Below, piece by piece: positions 6,385 through 12,656 of a stretch of DNA of 12,656 nt. The stretch lies in NCBI GenBank assembly GCA_017354095.1, contig JAFMRP010000045.1, positions 1-12,656 on the forward strand, written 5' to 3'. The translations under genes and the position numbers were made by a program. Numbering within the stretch: position 1 is the first letter of the stretch; the number at the start of each line of letters is the position of its first letter. The DNA comes from Ktedonobacteraceae bacterium (GTDB lineage: Bacteria > Chloroflexota > Ktedonobacteria > Ktedonobacterales > Ktedonobacteraceae). The notes under the pieces are model-generated. The model did no database searches and was not told where the DNA came from. It was given only the letters and a program-made list of their open reading frames with translations.

Positions 6385-8043
6385 ATGCTCTCCGAACAAC
6401 CCACTCTCAGTACACGGGGAATGGTTGCCACAGCGCACTACCTCGCCACGCAAGCAGGCCTGCAAATGCTCACCCGAGGCGGCAACGCCATTGATGCGGC
6501 TATCGCCGCGAATGCAGCCATGACAGTCGTCTACCCCTCTATGTGCTCAGCAGGAGGCGACATCTTTTTACTTATCTGGGACGCTAAATCACAGAAACTG
6601 CACGCGCTTAACGGCAGCGGTCGTGCCCCACTAGGCATGACTCCGGCATTGTTCGCAGCTCGCGACCTGTCAGAAATTCCTTTGTATGGCCCACTCTCCA
6701 TCAACGTGCCAGGAGCAGTTGACGGCTGGTTCACCGTGATGGAACGCTTCGGTTCGCTATCTCTAGAAACCGTGCTGGCACCTGCCATTACCCTCGCAGA
6801 AGATGGGATGCCAGTCAGCCCCAAATTGAGCGACGGATTGAGTACGGCAGCGGCAAGCGTCCTGGGCCCATGGAGCAGCAGCACCGCAATCTTTCTGAGA
6901 GGTGACCGTCCTCTACACACTGGAGAGATCCTGCGCCAGCCGCAGCTGGCTAACACCTACAAGATGCTGGCCCGGGAAGGGCACGATGCTTTCTACCGCG
7001 GCCCCCTGGCTCGCTCGATTACCGACTATGTGCAGCAGTGTGGAGGGGTGCTGAGCATGGAGGATATGGACCACCATCGCTCTGATTGGGTTACACCAAT
7101 TTCAACGACCTATCGCGGCTATGAGATCTATGAATTTCCGCCCAATTCGCAAGGCATGACCGCACTGGAAATGCTCAATATTCTCGAAGGCTACGACCTC
7201 ACTTCGCTCGGCTATCAGACAGATAGCTATTTACACCTTCTGCTGGAGGCAAAAAAGCTCGCTTACGCCGACCGGGACCGCTACATCTCCGACCCGGATT
7301 TTGTGCAGGTGCCAGTTGAGCAGCTGCTTAGCAAGGATTACGCGGCACAATTGCGCTCACGCATCGATCCACAACATGCTGCACAACACGTGGAGAGCGG
7401 TCTCACCCGCGATGGCGATACGATGTATCTCTGCACGGCGGATCGCGAGGGCAATGTGGTTTCCCTCATCCAGAGTCTCTACCATAGCTTTGGCAGCGGG
7501 ATTGTTGGTGGCGATACAGGAGTGCTACTGCACAATCGCGGCTCGTATTTTTCGCTTGACCCGCGTCACGTCAATTACCTGCAGCCTGGCAAACGTACCA
7601 TGCACACGCTGTCACCTGCCATGGTGCTACGCGATGGCCGTCCCTATATGGCAATAGGCACAATGGGAGGAGACGCACAGCCGCAGATTCATGTGCAGAT
7701 TCTCTCAGCGATGCTCGATTTCGGATTCAACGTGCAGCAAGCCATCAGCGCTCCCCGCTGGCACAGTGGTCACTTCCGTCTGAGCAGCAATGAGGCGCCA
7801 CAAGCGATCCGGGGACAGAACACTGCTGACCTGGACCCGACGATCACTGAAGCCGTGATTCTAGAGAGCCGTTTCAGTGATGAGGCACGGCTTGGATTGG
7901 GCCGGCTTGAGCATCACATCTTTACCCATGGCCCGTTTGAGGATAGCATGGGCCATGCACAAGCAATAGTTATCAATCCAGAGACAGGAGTGTTTGAGGG
8001 AGCGGCAGATCCACGCTGCGACGGCCTGGCGCTTGGCTGGTAA
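6385..8043 (+). CDS. gamma-glutamyltransferase family protein (YwrD-like)
   Basis: Ntn-hydrolase of the gamma-glutamyltranspeptidase family, which transfers or hydrolyses gamma-glutamyl groups from glutathione and related compounds. Members are made as one chain that cuts itself to expose an N-terminal Thr. Here that residue is T346 in DGDTMYLCTADREGNVVS, splitting the 552 residues into a ~345-residue large and a ~207-residue small subunit. Other conserved points are GGNAIDAAIAANAAM (32-46), R80 in NGSGRAP (the expected carboxylate-binding Arg), SGIVGGDTG (371-379) and the oxyanion-loop region GTMGGDAQPQIHVQ (425-438). There is no signal peptide, so it should stay in the cytoplasm, unlike the secreted E. 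coli enzyme. The NGSGRAP and GTMGGDAQPQ motifs fit the B. subtilis YwrD-like branch, where the substrate is less certain. GGAG lies 10 bases before the ATG and the gene has its own extended -10 promoter. Confidence 0.92.
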   Translation: MLSEQPTLSTRGMVATAHYLATQAGLQMLTRGGNAIDAAIAANAAMTVVYPSMCSAGGDIFLLIWDAKSQKLHALNGSGRAPLGMTPALFAARDLSEIPLYGPLSINVPGAVDGWFTVMERFGSLSLETVLAPAITLAEDGMPVSPKLSDGLSTAAASVLGPWSSSTAIFLRGDRPLHTGEILRQPQLANTYKMLAREGHDAFYRGPLARSITDYVQQCGGVLSMEDMDHHRSDWVTPISTTYRGYEIYEFPPNSQGMTALEMLNILEGYDLTSLGYQTDSYLHLLLEAKKLAYADRDRYISDPDFVQVPVEQLLSKDYAAQLRSRIDPQHAAQHVESGLTRDGDTMYLCTADREGNVVSLIQSLYHSFGSGIVGGDTGVLLHNRGSYFSLDPRHVNYLQPGKRTMHTLSPAMVLRDGRPYMAIGTMGGDAQPQIHVQILSAMLDFGFNVQQAISAPRWHSGHFRLSSNEAPQAIRGQNTADLDPTITEAVILESRFSDEARLGLGRLEHHIFTHGPFEDSMGHAQAIVINPETGVFEGAADPRCDGLALGW

Positions 8044-8065
8044 GCTTTGAGCGCCGCCACGGGCT

Positions 8066-8094
8066 TGCCGGCTCTTATCCGTTGAGAACCGGCA
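8066..8094 (+). terminator. hairpin after the gamma-glutamyltransferase gene
   Basis: TGCCGG (8066-8071) pairs with CCGGCA (8089-8094). After a C/A mismatch TCT pairs with AGA. It starts 22 bases after the stop. No T-run follows, so termination is uncertain. I could not place a promoter for the next gene in 8095-8196. Confidence 0.4.
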
Positions 8095-8196
8095 GGGACA
8101 TGCCGCTTCCGAAAATAAAGATCCCGCTCACTGGTTCTTTACATCAGTCAAAGGTTGTGTGGACAGAGTACACGTAGCGAAGGAAGGACTACTACC

Positions 8197-9156
8197 ATGA
8201 CTACCCACCCATATCGTCCCAGCATTCCTGATGAAATCCTGGCCCTCTCCCATCAACGCGATCAATTGCGCCGGCGTGGCCAGTATGATCGCGCCGACCT
8301 GCTGAAGCGGCAGATCGAGGAGGCTGGCTACCGGGTCAAAGATAATCCTCGCGGAGCCCACCTGGCAACCATGCCTGGCGTCGCCGTCGATGGACATCTC
8401 TATCGTTTGACCCGCCTGCTGCCCTCACTGCTTGATGAGGCAGATAGCTGCACCTACTCGGTCAATATCCTGGGTCGGAACAATCTCGAACAGGTACAGC
8501 GCTGCGTCGAAAGCGTGCTGCGCCATGCGGACAGCACGAACCTGGAGATCATCCTGATCGATAATGCTTCACAGGACGACCTCGGCACCTGGGCAGAAGA
8601 GCGCAAAGCGCACGAACCACGCCTGCACCTCCTGAGCGCTACGCGTCCAATGGGAGCGGCAGAAGCTTATAACGTGGGCATGAAGCAGAGCCGGGGCCGC
8701 TATATTCTGTTGCTTGACCCCGCGATCGAGCTCACAGGCAATATCTTCACGCCACTGGAAAACACCTTACAGGAGCAGCAGATTGGCGCTACCGGTCAGC
8801 GCGGACTGAGCACTGACAACCTGCGCCACTTTAACGAGAGCCAGCAGCGGGAGGTGGAGGCGATTGATTGCCAGTGTATGGCCTTCCGGCGCGATTGGCT
8901 GAAGAAAACAGGACTACTTGATGAGCGTTACCGCTTCGCTCGTTACATGGACATCGACTTCAACTTCGCGCTATTAGACCAGGGAGCACGCAACGTCGTT
9001 ACGCCGCACCTGCCACTCGTCAACCACGCCGATACACAGGAGTCGCGCCTGAGCGACGCGGAACGCACGCGCCTGACCAAACGCAACTTTTATCGCTTCC
9101 TGGCCAAATGGGGCGACCGCGACGATCTCCTCACAGAGCCGGAAGTTACCGGCTAA
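8197..9156 (+). CDS. family 2 glycosyltransferase with a CysRS-tail-like N-terminal domain
   Basis: The 319-residue protein has two parts. Residues 9-56 (PDEILALSHQR, then YDRADLLKRQI, then GYRVKDNPRGAHL) look like the C-terminal helical tail of cysteinyl-tRNA synthetase, whose pattern is QR..AR..kd...AD..Rd.L...Gi.l.D.p.G. Residues 86-270 are a GT-A fold of glycosyltransferase family 2: TYSVNILGRNN, then EIILIDNAS (117-125), LLLDPAIEL (171-179) at the metal-binding position where DxD is usual, and RYMDIDFNF (249-257) as the acceptor/base region. There is no membrane segment, so it is probably cytosolic or peripheral. Donor and acceptor are unknown. The ATG at 8197 is preferred because AGGAAGGA ends eight bases before it; the frame is open to 8155. 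A terminator-like hairpin and pepF follow. The glycosyltransferase call is firm; the tail-like domain is a pattern match by eye. Confidence 0.85.
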   Translation: MTTHPYRPSIPDEILALSHQRDQLRRRGQYDRADLLKRQIEEAGYRVKDNPRGAHLATMPGVAVDGHLYRLTRLLPSLLDEADSCTYSVNILGRNNLEQVQRCVESVLRHADSTNLEIILIDNASQDDLGTWAEERKAHEPRLHLLSATRPMGAAEAYNVGMKQSRGRYILLLDPAIELTGNIFTPLENTLQEQQIGATGQRGLSTDNLRHFNESQQREVEAIDCQCMAFRRDWLKKTGLLDERYRFARYMDIDFNFALLDQGARNVVTPHLPLVNHADTQESRLSDAERTRLTKRNFYRFLAKWGDRDDLLTEPEVTG

Positions 9157-9171
9157 AAACACCAGCTACGG

Positions 9172-9195
9172 CGGGGGAGCTGAAATGCTCCCCTG
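9172..9195 (+). terminator. hairpin between the glycosyltransferase gene and pepF
   Basis: GGGGAGC (9174-9180) pairs perfectly with GCTCCCC (9187-9193) around TGAAAT, and G-U and C-G pairs extend it by two. A short TTT follows. It lies 16 bases after the stop and just before an extended -10 element, which suggests it separates the two units. Confidence 0.55.
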
Positions 9196-9197
9196 TT

Positions 9198-9206
9198 TGC
9201 TATAAA
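9198..9206 (+). promoter_or_regulatory. extended -10 promoter for pepF
   Basis: TG-C-TATAAA, the same TGCTATAA core as the promoter at 6330. Transcription would begin near 9213, giving a leader of under 20 bases that still contains the AAAGG (9215-9219) used as ribosome binding site. Confidence 0.5.
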
Positions 9207-9230
9207 ACAGGCAGAAAGGTTGTAATTACA

Positions 9231-11027
9231 TTGCTGACATACAAAAAACGGGAAGATATCCCTACAGAATATACCTGGGATCTGAAGAGCATCTTCGCCA
9301 GCAACGAAGATTGGGAACGAGAATTCCAGGCCTTGCAGGGCCTTGTGCCTGAGTTGGAAGCGCTCAAAGGCACACTGGCAAAGAGCGGCGATGCGCTGCT
9401 CGCTGTATTGAGCAAGCGTGACGAGATCACTGAGCGCCTGGAACGGCTCTATGTCTATACCTCAATGAGCAAAGACGAGGATACGACAAACAGCCTGTAT
9501 CAGGGCATGGCAGACCGCGCAATGCAGCTTTATGTGCGCACCTCTACCGCAGCATCCTATATTGAGCCAGAGATCCTGGCGCTGCCACAGGATGTGCTGG
9601 ATCAGTATGAGGCACAGATATCAGGATTGGCGATCTATAAACATCAACTCGATGATCTACGGCGCCAACGTCCTCATGTGCGCTCAGCCGAGATCGAGGC
9701 GGTTCTGGCAGCCACAGGAGAAATCAGCGACGCGCCAGATAGTATCTTCTCGATGATTGATAACGCAGACCTCAAGTTGCCTTCCATTAAAAATGAGCAA
9801 GACGAAGAGGTTGAGCTCACCCAGGGCAACTACCTGACCTATATGCGCAGCACAAACAGGCGTGTGCGAAAAGATGCGTTCGAGGCTATGCACAACACCT
9901 TCCTCAAGCAGCGCAACACCATCGCAGCCACCCTCTCAGCGCAAGTCAAAGTTGATCTTTTCTACACAAAGCAGCGCAACTACAATACTTGCCGTGAGCG
10001 CGCCCTGGCCCGCCATAACATTCCGATCAGCGTCTATGACAATTTGATCACAACAGTGCATAAGCACATTCCGCTTCTCAATCGCTACCTGAAGCTGCGC
10101 AAACGTATCCTACAGCTTGACGAGATGCACATGTATGATCTCTATGTGCCAATAGTTGAGGAGATAAACGACGACATCAGCTATCAGCAGGCGCACGAAA
10201 TCCTGCTAGAAGCGCTCGCCCCACTGGGCAAGGACTACACCTCAATCCTGCAGAAGGCCTTTACCCAGCGCTGGATTGACGTTTTCGAGAACACAGGCAA
10301 GCGCAGCGGCGCTTACAGTGGAGGCTGCTATGGCACGCACCCGTTCATTCTCATGAACTGGCAGAACAAGCGCGACAGCCTGTACACGCTGGCGCACGAA
10401 CTGGGCCATTCTTTACACTCTCACTTCACGCGAACGCGCCAGCCCTATCAATATGGTGACTACACCATCTTTGTAGCTGAGGTGGCATCGACGCTCAACG
10501 AGGGGCTACTGACCGAATATCTGCTGAAACACACGCAGGATCGGGCGGTGCGCCTGGCTATTCTCAACCAGTCGCTGGAAGATATCCGCGGCACACTTTT
10601 CCGCCAGACGATGTTCGCGGAATTTGAACAGTTGATTCATGGTAAGGCCGAAGAGGGTGAGCCGCTGACTCCCGACGCTCTTTCCGCGACGTATGCCGAA
10701 CTCAACGCACGCTACTACGGAGCGGAAACCATGATCGATGATCTGATCGGCATCGAGTGGGCACGTATCCCTCACTTCTATTACAACTTCTACGTCTACC
10801 AGTACGCGACTGGCATCTCTGCCGCTGCCTCTCTGGTGAGCCAGATTCTGCACGAGGGGAAGCCGGCAGTCGAGCGCTACTTGAACTTTCTCAGCTCCGG
10901 CTCGTCCAAATACAGCATCGATCTGCTGAAGGGGGCCGGTGTCGATATGACAACACCGCAGCCAATCGAGCAGGCATTCCAGCTCTTTGAGGAACACCTA
11001 TCACAGATGGAGGCTCTGCTCGCCTAG
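9231..11027 (+). CDS. pepF: oligoendopeptidase F (peptidase family M3)
   Basis: Zinc metallopeptidase that cuts short oligopeptides in the cytoplasm, for peptide recycling. From the TTG at 9231 it has 598 residues, the normal PepF length. The N-terminal helical domain spans about 1-190. The M3 catalytic domain follows, with HELGH at 389-393 and the third zinc ligand E417 in EVASTLNE. The upstream FILMNWQNKRDSLYTLA and the downstream FYYNFYVYQYATG, which carries the catalytic Tyr, are characteristic. The frame is open back to 9108, but that part overlaps the glycosyltransferase gene and gives an unusual basic extension. The TTG has AAAGG 11 bases upstream and begins a standard PepF N-terminus (LTYKKREDIPTEYTWDL). 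No signal peptide is seen. It has its own promoter and a strong terminator. The family call is secure; the start codon is moderately so. Confidence 0.93.
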   Translation: MLTYKKREDIPTEYTWDLKSIFASNEDWEREFQALQGLVPELEALKGTLAKSGDALLAVLSKRDEITERLERLYVYTSMSKDEDTTNSLYQGMADRAMQLYVRTSTAASYIEPEILALPQDVLDQYEAQISGLAIYKHQLDDLRRQRPHVRSAEIEAVLAATGEISDAPDSIFSMIDNADLKLPSIKNEQDEEVELTQGNYLTYMRSTNRRVRKDAFEAMHNTFLKQRNTIAATLSAQVKVDLFYTKQRNYNTCRERALARHNIPISVYDNLITTVHKHIPLLNRYLKLRKRILQLDEMHMYDLYVPIVEEINDDISYQQAHEILLEALAPLGKDYTSILQKAFTQRWIDVFENTGKRSGAYSGGCYGTHPFILMNWQNKRDSLYTLAHELGHSLHSHFTRTRQPYQYGDYTIFVAEVASTLNEGLLTEYLLKHTQDRAVRLAILNQSLEDIRGTLFRQTMFAEFEQLIHGKAEEGEPLTPDALSATYAELNARYYGAETMIDDLIGIEWARIPHFYYNFYVYQYATGISAAASLVSQILHEGKPAVERYLNFLSSGSSKYSIDLLKGAGVDMTTPQPIEQAFQLFEEHLSQMEALLA

Positions 11028-11040
11028 ACGCTGCTGCTTT

Positions 11041-11082
11041 ATCGATGTTTCCTCTGCCTGAAGAGGAGACATCGATATTTTT
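11041..11082 (+). terminator. Rho-independent terminator of pepF
   Basis: ATCGATGT (11041-11048) pairs with ACATCGAT (11069-11076), continuing through a T-G wobble and TCCTCT/AGAGGA to a 15-bp stem with loop GCCTGA. ATTTTT follows directly. It is placed 13 bases after the stop codon. Confidence 0.95.
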
Positions 11083-11407
11083 CTAGATCTATTCTATTAC
11101 CTCCCGCTCTCCATGCTCTTATGTGAGCGCTGGATCAAGCAACCGCTATAAAAGTTTGCTGAGTTCGAATCAGGCACATTCCCCTACAAGAACAATGCAC
11201 TTCCCCAGAACAGGGCTCAAAGATATATTTACCCTCATCGATTTGCGCTCTCAAATATATAAGTTTGCCTGCCTGATAGATTGTTAACAGAGACGCCGAT
11301 CTCGAATCAGGTCTGGCAATCGTTTGAATAAGCAGCCTGCAAGCTCGCTGGTTTGAACAAGCGCTGGCCGTGATGGAACGGGTCCAATGAAGGGTGTAAT
11401 CATCGTA
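11083..11407. other. non-coding region with short repeats upstream of the hairpin leader
   Basis: No ORF with a ribosome binding site is seen on either strand. Short direct repeats occur: AAGTTTGC at 11152-11159 and 11261-11268; TCGAATCAGG at 11165-11174 and 11302-11311; and GTTTGAATAAGC (11322-11333) with GTTTGAACAAGC (11351-11362). CTCAAAGATATAT (11217-11229) resembles CTCAAATATAT (11250-11260). A promoter for the downstream leader must lie here or just after, but I cannot place it with confidence. Confidence 0.45.
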
Positions 11408-11480
11408 CCGTCAGTGATTCGTGACGGCGCTCATTGTGAAATGAGGTTCGTCTCATCCATCGCCGCATGAGACGTATTTT
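11408..11480 (+). promoter_or_regulatory. three-hairpin leader with an attenuator-like terminator
   Basis: Hairpin 1: CCGTCA (11408-11413)/TGACGG (11422-11427). Hairpin 2: CTCATT (11430-11435)/AATGAG (11440-11445) closed by a GTGA tetraloop. Hairpin 3: CGTCTCAT (11449-11456)/ATGAGACG (11467-11474), followed by TATTTT (11475-11480), terminator-like. The right arm of hairpin 2 (ATGAG 11441-11445) can instead pair with CTCAT (11452-11456) in the left arm of hairpin 3, which would undo the terminator. It ends 27 bases before the 54-codon gene. Confidence 0.5.
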
Positions 11481-11491
11481 CAGCCGAAAAC

Positions 11492-11497
11492 AAGGAG
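11492..11497 (+). promoter_or_regulatory. ribosome binding site of the 54-residue gene
   Basis: AAGGAG ends 10 bases before the ATG at 11508. It is the main evidence that this short frame is translated. The start codon itself lies inside the palindrome CTCATGAG (11505-11512). Confidence 0.65.
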
Positions 11498-11507
11498 TAA
11501 ACAACTC

Positions 11508-11672
11508 ATGAGCGATCAGTATAAAGATATTCGCAAGCAGGAAAAAAGGCAGGAGCAGCAAAAACAGACGCCGCTCAAACCTGGCCAGCAGCGCGAAAAA
11601 GTTGAGGCCACCCGCCCCGGCCAGCAGCCAGAGAGGACCCAGAGCCCCAACCAGAATCCCCATCGCCAGTAG
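11508..11672 (+). CDS. 54-residue Gln-rich hydrophilic protein, unknown
   Basis: I do not recognise this protein. The 54 residues begin MSDQYKDIRKQEKRQEQQ and are very hydrophilic. Thirteen are Gln, with many Lys, Arg and Glu in the first half and Pro in the second, so it is probably disordered with a short charged helix at the start. There is no Cys, Trp or membrane segment. PGQQ occurs twice (25-28 and 37-40), each followed by a charged stretch, suggesting a small internal duplication. Support for expression comes from AAGGAG 10 bases upstream, the structured leader before it, and a perfect hairpin after it. A 91-codon minus-strand frame overlaps it, but that one has no ribosome binding site. 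It converges with the coiled-coil membrane protein gene. It could be a small regulatory or stress protein; no function is claimed. Confidence 0.6.
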   Translation: MSDQYKDIRKQEKRQEQQKQTPLKPGQQREKVEATRPGQQPERTQSPNQNPHRQ

Positions 11673-11705
11673 CATCCTGGTTTAGCGACCGCGGCTATTG
11701 TCGAA

Positions 11706-11731
11706 CGCACCTGGGTGCAAACCCAGGTGCG
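11706..11731. terminator. perfect GCAA-loop hairpin between convergent genes
   Basis: CGCACCTGGGT (11706-11716) and ACCCAGGTGCG (11721-11731) form an uninterrupted 11-bp stem around the loop GCAA. It lies between the 54-residue gene (stop 11672) and the convergent gene ending at 11756. T-content is modest on the plus side (CCTTATT) and absent on the minus side, so it probably serves mainly the plus-strand gene. Confidence 0.7.
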
Positions 11732-11755
11732 CCTTATTGCGACTGAAATCCAGAA

Positions 11756-12656
11756 TTAATGCTCTTTGCGCATCTTCTTTTTATGCGGTGCTCCCGCATA
11801 GAGCTGTTTCACCATCGTCAATGGCTGCGAGAACACGACTGCCAGCAGGATACAAAGCATAATCGGCGCCAGGATTGAGAGTGAGACAGGAGCAGGTATT
11901 GCAACGTGAAACAGCGCGAGGAAGGCATATTGTAGTACCACCAGCAAAGCAAGCAGTCCTACTGACATAGAGACCGATGCAACACGCCAGCGCGCACGAA
12001 TACGAGAATAGAGCGTCTTCTGCCGCAGTTCCGCCTGCTGGCGCGCGCTCAATTGAATGGCTGCCAGCTGCCTCCGCTCGGCCTCCAGTTCTTGCCGCGA
12101 GATACGCGCCTGCTCAGCCAGTGCCTGCACCTCGTGCTTCAGGAAAAGCGCTTCAACCAAGTGCTTATCTTCAACCTGGCGAGCACGAGCATCCAGCACA
12201 CTGACAATCTCCTGCAGCAGAGGAGGCACCTTATCAGGTGAGGCTTCAAGAGCCTGTAGTGCCTCGTTCAGTTGTTTACGCGCTTCTTGAGCAGCAGCTT
12301 CCTCGAATACCTGATATAGATCTTGTAGGCGCTCTTCCGCCTGGATATAGGATTCTTGAATGCGATTGCGCTCCTCCATTAGCACTCGAAAATGGCTCTG
12401 ATGCTGTTCGATCTCCTGTTTATAGCCATTATGAATGACCGCTATCTCTTTCTCTACCTCAACCTGGAAATGGCTATACTCCTGCAGCAATTGTTGCACT
12501 GCGTCGCGATGCTTCTGTAGCTCAAAGCGCAACCAGCGATTCTCCTCGCGCAGATGTGAAATTCCCCTCCTGGCACTTCCTCTGTGTCCGGGTAGTTCCA
12601 GTTGCTGCGAGAGAGCTCGCCGCCGCTCATTTAGCATATTACGTTGATCACGCCAC
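11756..12656 (-). CDS. coiled-coil protein with two C-terminal membrane helices (probably 5'-partial)
   Basis: The frame is open to the right edge, reading W-R-D-Q-R-N before the first ATG (12637-12635). That ATG has no ribosome binding site, so the true start probably lies outside; from it 293 residues are visible. Counting from that ATG, about residues 25-210 are a long charged, Gln/Glu/Arg-rich helix with heptad-like hydrophobics, broken near 133-140 (SPDKVPP), hence a coiled coil in two segments. Two membrane helices follow, about 218-245 and 250-270, joined by a short Pro-rich turn, then a basic tail (HKKKMRKEH). A cytoplasmic N-terminal coiled coil anchored by a hairpin of helices is the likely layout. 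The family is not recognised; scaffold, envelope or chromosome roles are all possible. The preceding hairpin at 11706-11731 separates it from its convergent neighbour. Confidence 0.75.
   Translation of the reverse strand, partial: WRDQRNMLNERRRALSQQLELPGHRGSARRGISHLREENRWLRFELQKHRDAVQQLLQEYSHFQVEVEKEIAVIHNGYKQEIEQHQSHFRVLMEERNRIQESYIQAEERLQDLYQVFEEAAAQEARKQLNEALQALEASPDKVPPLLQEIVSVLDARARQVEDKHLVEALFLKHEVQALAEQARISRQELEAERRQLAAIQLSARQQAELRQKTLYSRIRARWRVASVSMSVGLLALLVVLQYAFLALFHVAIPAPVSLSILAPIMLCILLAVVFSQPLTMVKQLYAGAPHKKKMRKEH

Noticed and set aside
9108..9230. 41-codon N-terminal extension of PepF
   Set aside because: It overlaps the 3' end of the glycosyltransferase gene, includes the intergenic hairpin and promoter, and is not PepF-like; the family N-terminus begins at the TTG at 9231.
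10506..10997. 163-codon minus-strand frame inside pepF
   Set aside because: Antisense shadow of a well-defined catalytic domain, without a ribosome binding site.
11160..11180. GTTCGAATC resembling a tRNA T-loop
   Set aside because: The flanking bases do not form a T stem and no acceptor or anticodon arm can be built around it.
11465..11520. Possible CRISPR or tandem repeat from the recurring CTCAT/ATGAG
   Set aside because: Units are five to eight bases, unevenly spaced and in both orientations; this is hairpin structure, not an array.
11400..11675. Minus-strand 91-codon frame with a hydrophobic N-terminus
   Set aside because: It is the antisense of the Gln-rich gene: CAG/CAA codons read backwards give Leu-rich sequence. 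It has no ribosome binding site and runs through the hairpin leader.

Overview
The window reads as chromosomal DNA of a free-living bacterium. GC content is middling, Shine-Dalgarno sites are strong, and Rho-independent terminators and extended -10 promoters are recognisable. The gene mix is a lipid II flippase homologue, a di-iron acyl desaturase, a single-domain GDP-mannose pyrophosphorylase, a stand-alone nitric oxide synthase oxygenase, a cytoplasmic-type gamma-glutamyltransferase, a glycosyltransferase and oligoendopeptidase F. This would suit a Chloroflexota lineage such as Ktedonobacteria or another Gram-positive-like soil bacterium. That placement is inference from gene content only. 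There are no transposases, phage genes, CRISPR arrays, rRNAs or tRNAs.

Left part (1-4425). A minus-strand murJ-like gene is followed, at the left edge, by the first codons of another minus-strand gene with an excellent ribosome binding site. Divergent from murJ is a membrane fatty-acyl desaturase, probably started at a TTG behind a GGAGGT. A 298-base gap then carries a hairpin, a near-consensus sigma-70 promoter and a leader with a small terminator-like hairpin, ahead of manC.

Middle (4426-8196). manC and the nitric oxide synthase gene converge on one hairpin. Upstream of nos is AT-rich non-coding DNA, then the terminator of a 61-residue zinc-ribbon gene. That gene diverges from the gamma-glutamyltransferase gene. 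The space between them holds an extended -10 promoter for each and a nested inverted repeat.

Right part (8197-12656). A family 2 glycosyltransferase carries an N-terminal stretch resembling the C-terminal tail of cysteinyl-tRNA synthetase. It is followed by pepF, which has its own extended -10 promoter and a textbook terminator. Next is about 430 bases of non-coding DNA containing short repeats and three consecutive hairpins. The last hairpin is terminator-like, and the elements can pair in mutually exclusive ways, as in an attenuator. This leader precedes a 54-residue Gln-rich ORF with a good ribosome binding site. A perfect GCAA-loop hairpin separates that ORF from a convergent coiled-coil, two-helix membrane protein gene that runs off the right edge.

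How the genes work together: most are separate transcription units, so this is a mixed housekeeping and metabolic region rather than one pathway. MurJ, ManC and the glycosyltransferase fit cell-envelope and glycan synthesis. The gamma-glutamyltransferase and PepF fit peptide and glutathione turnover. The desaturase fits membrane lipid adjustment. The points most worth following are the attenuator-like leader with its small gene, the CysRS-tail/glycosyltransferase fusion, and the nitric oxide synthase without a reductase partner in view.
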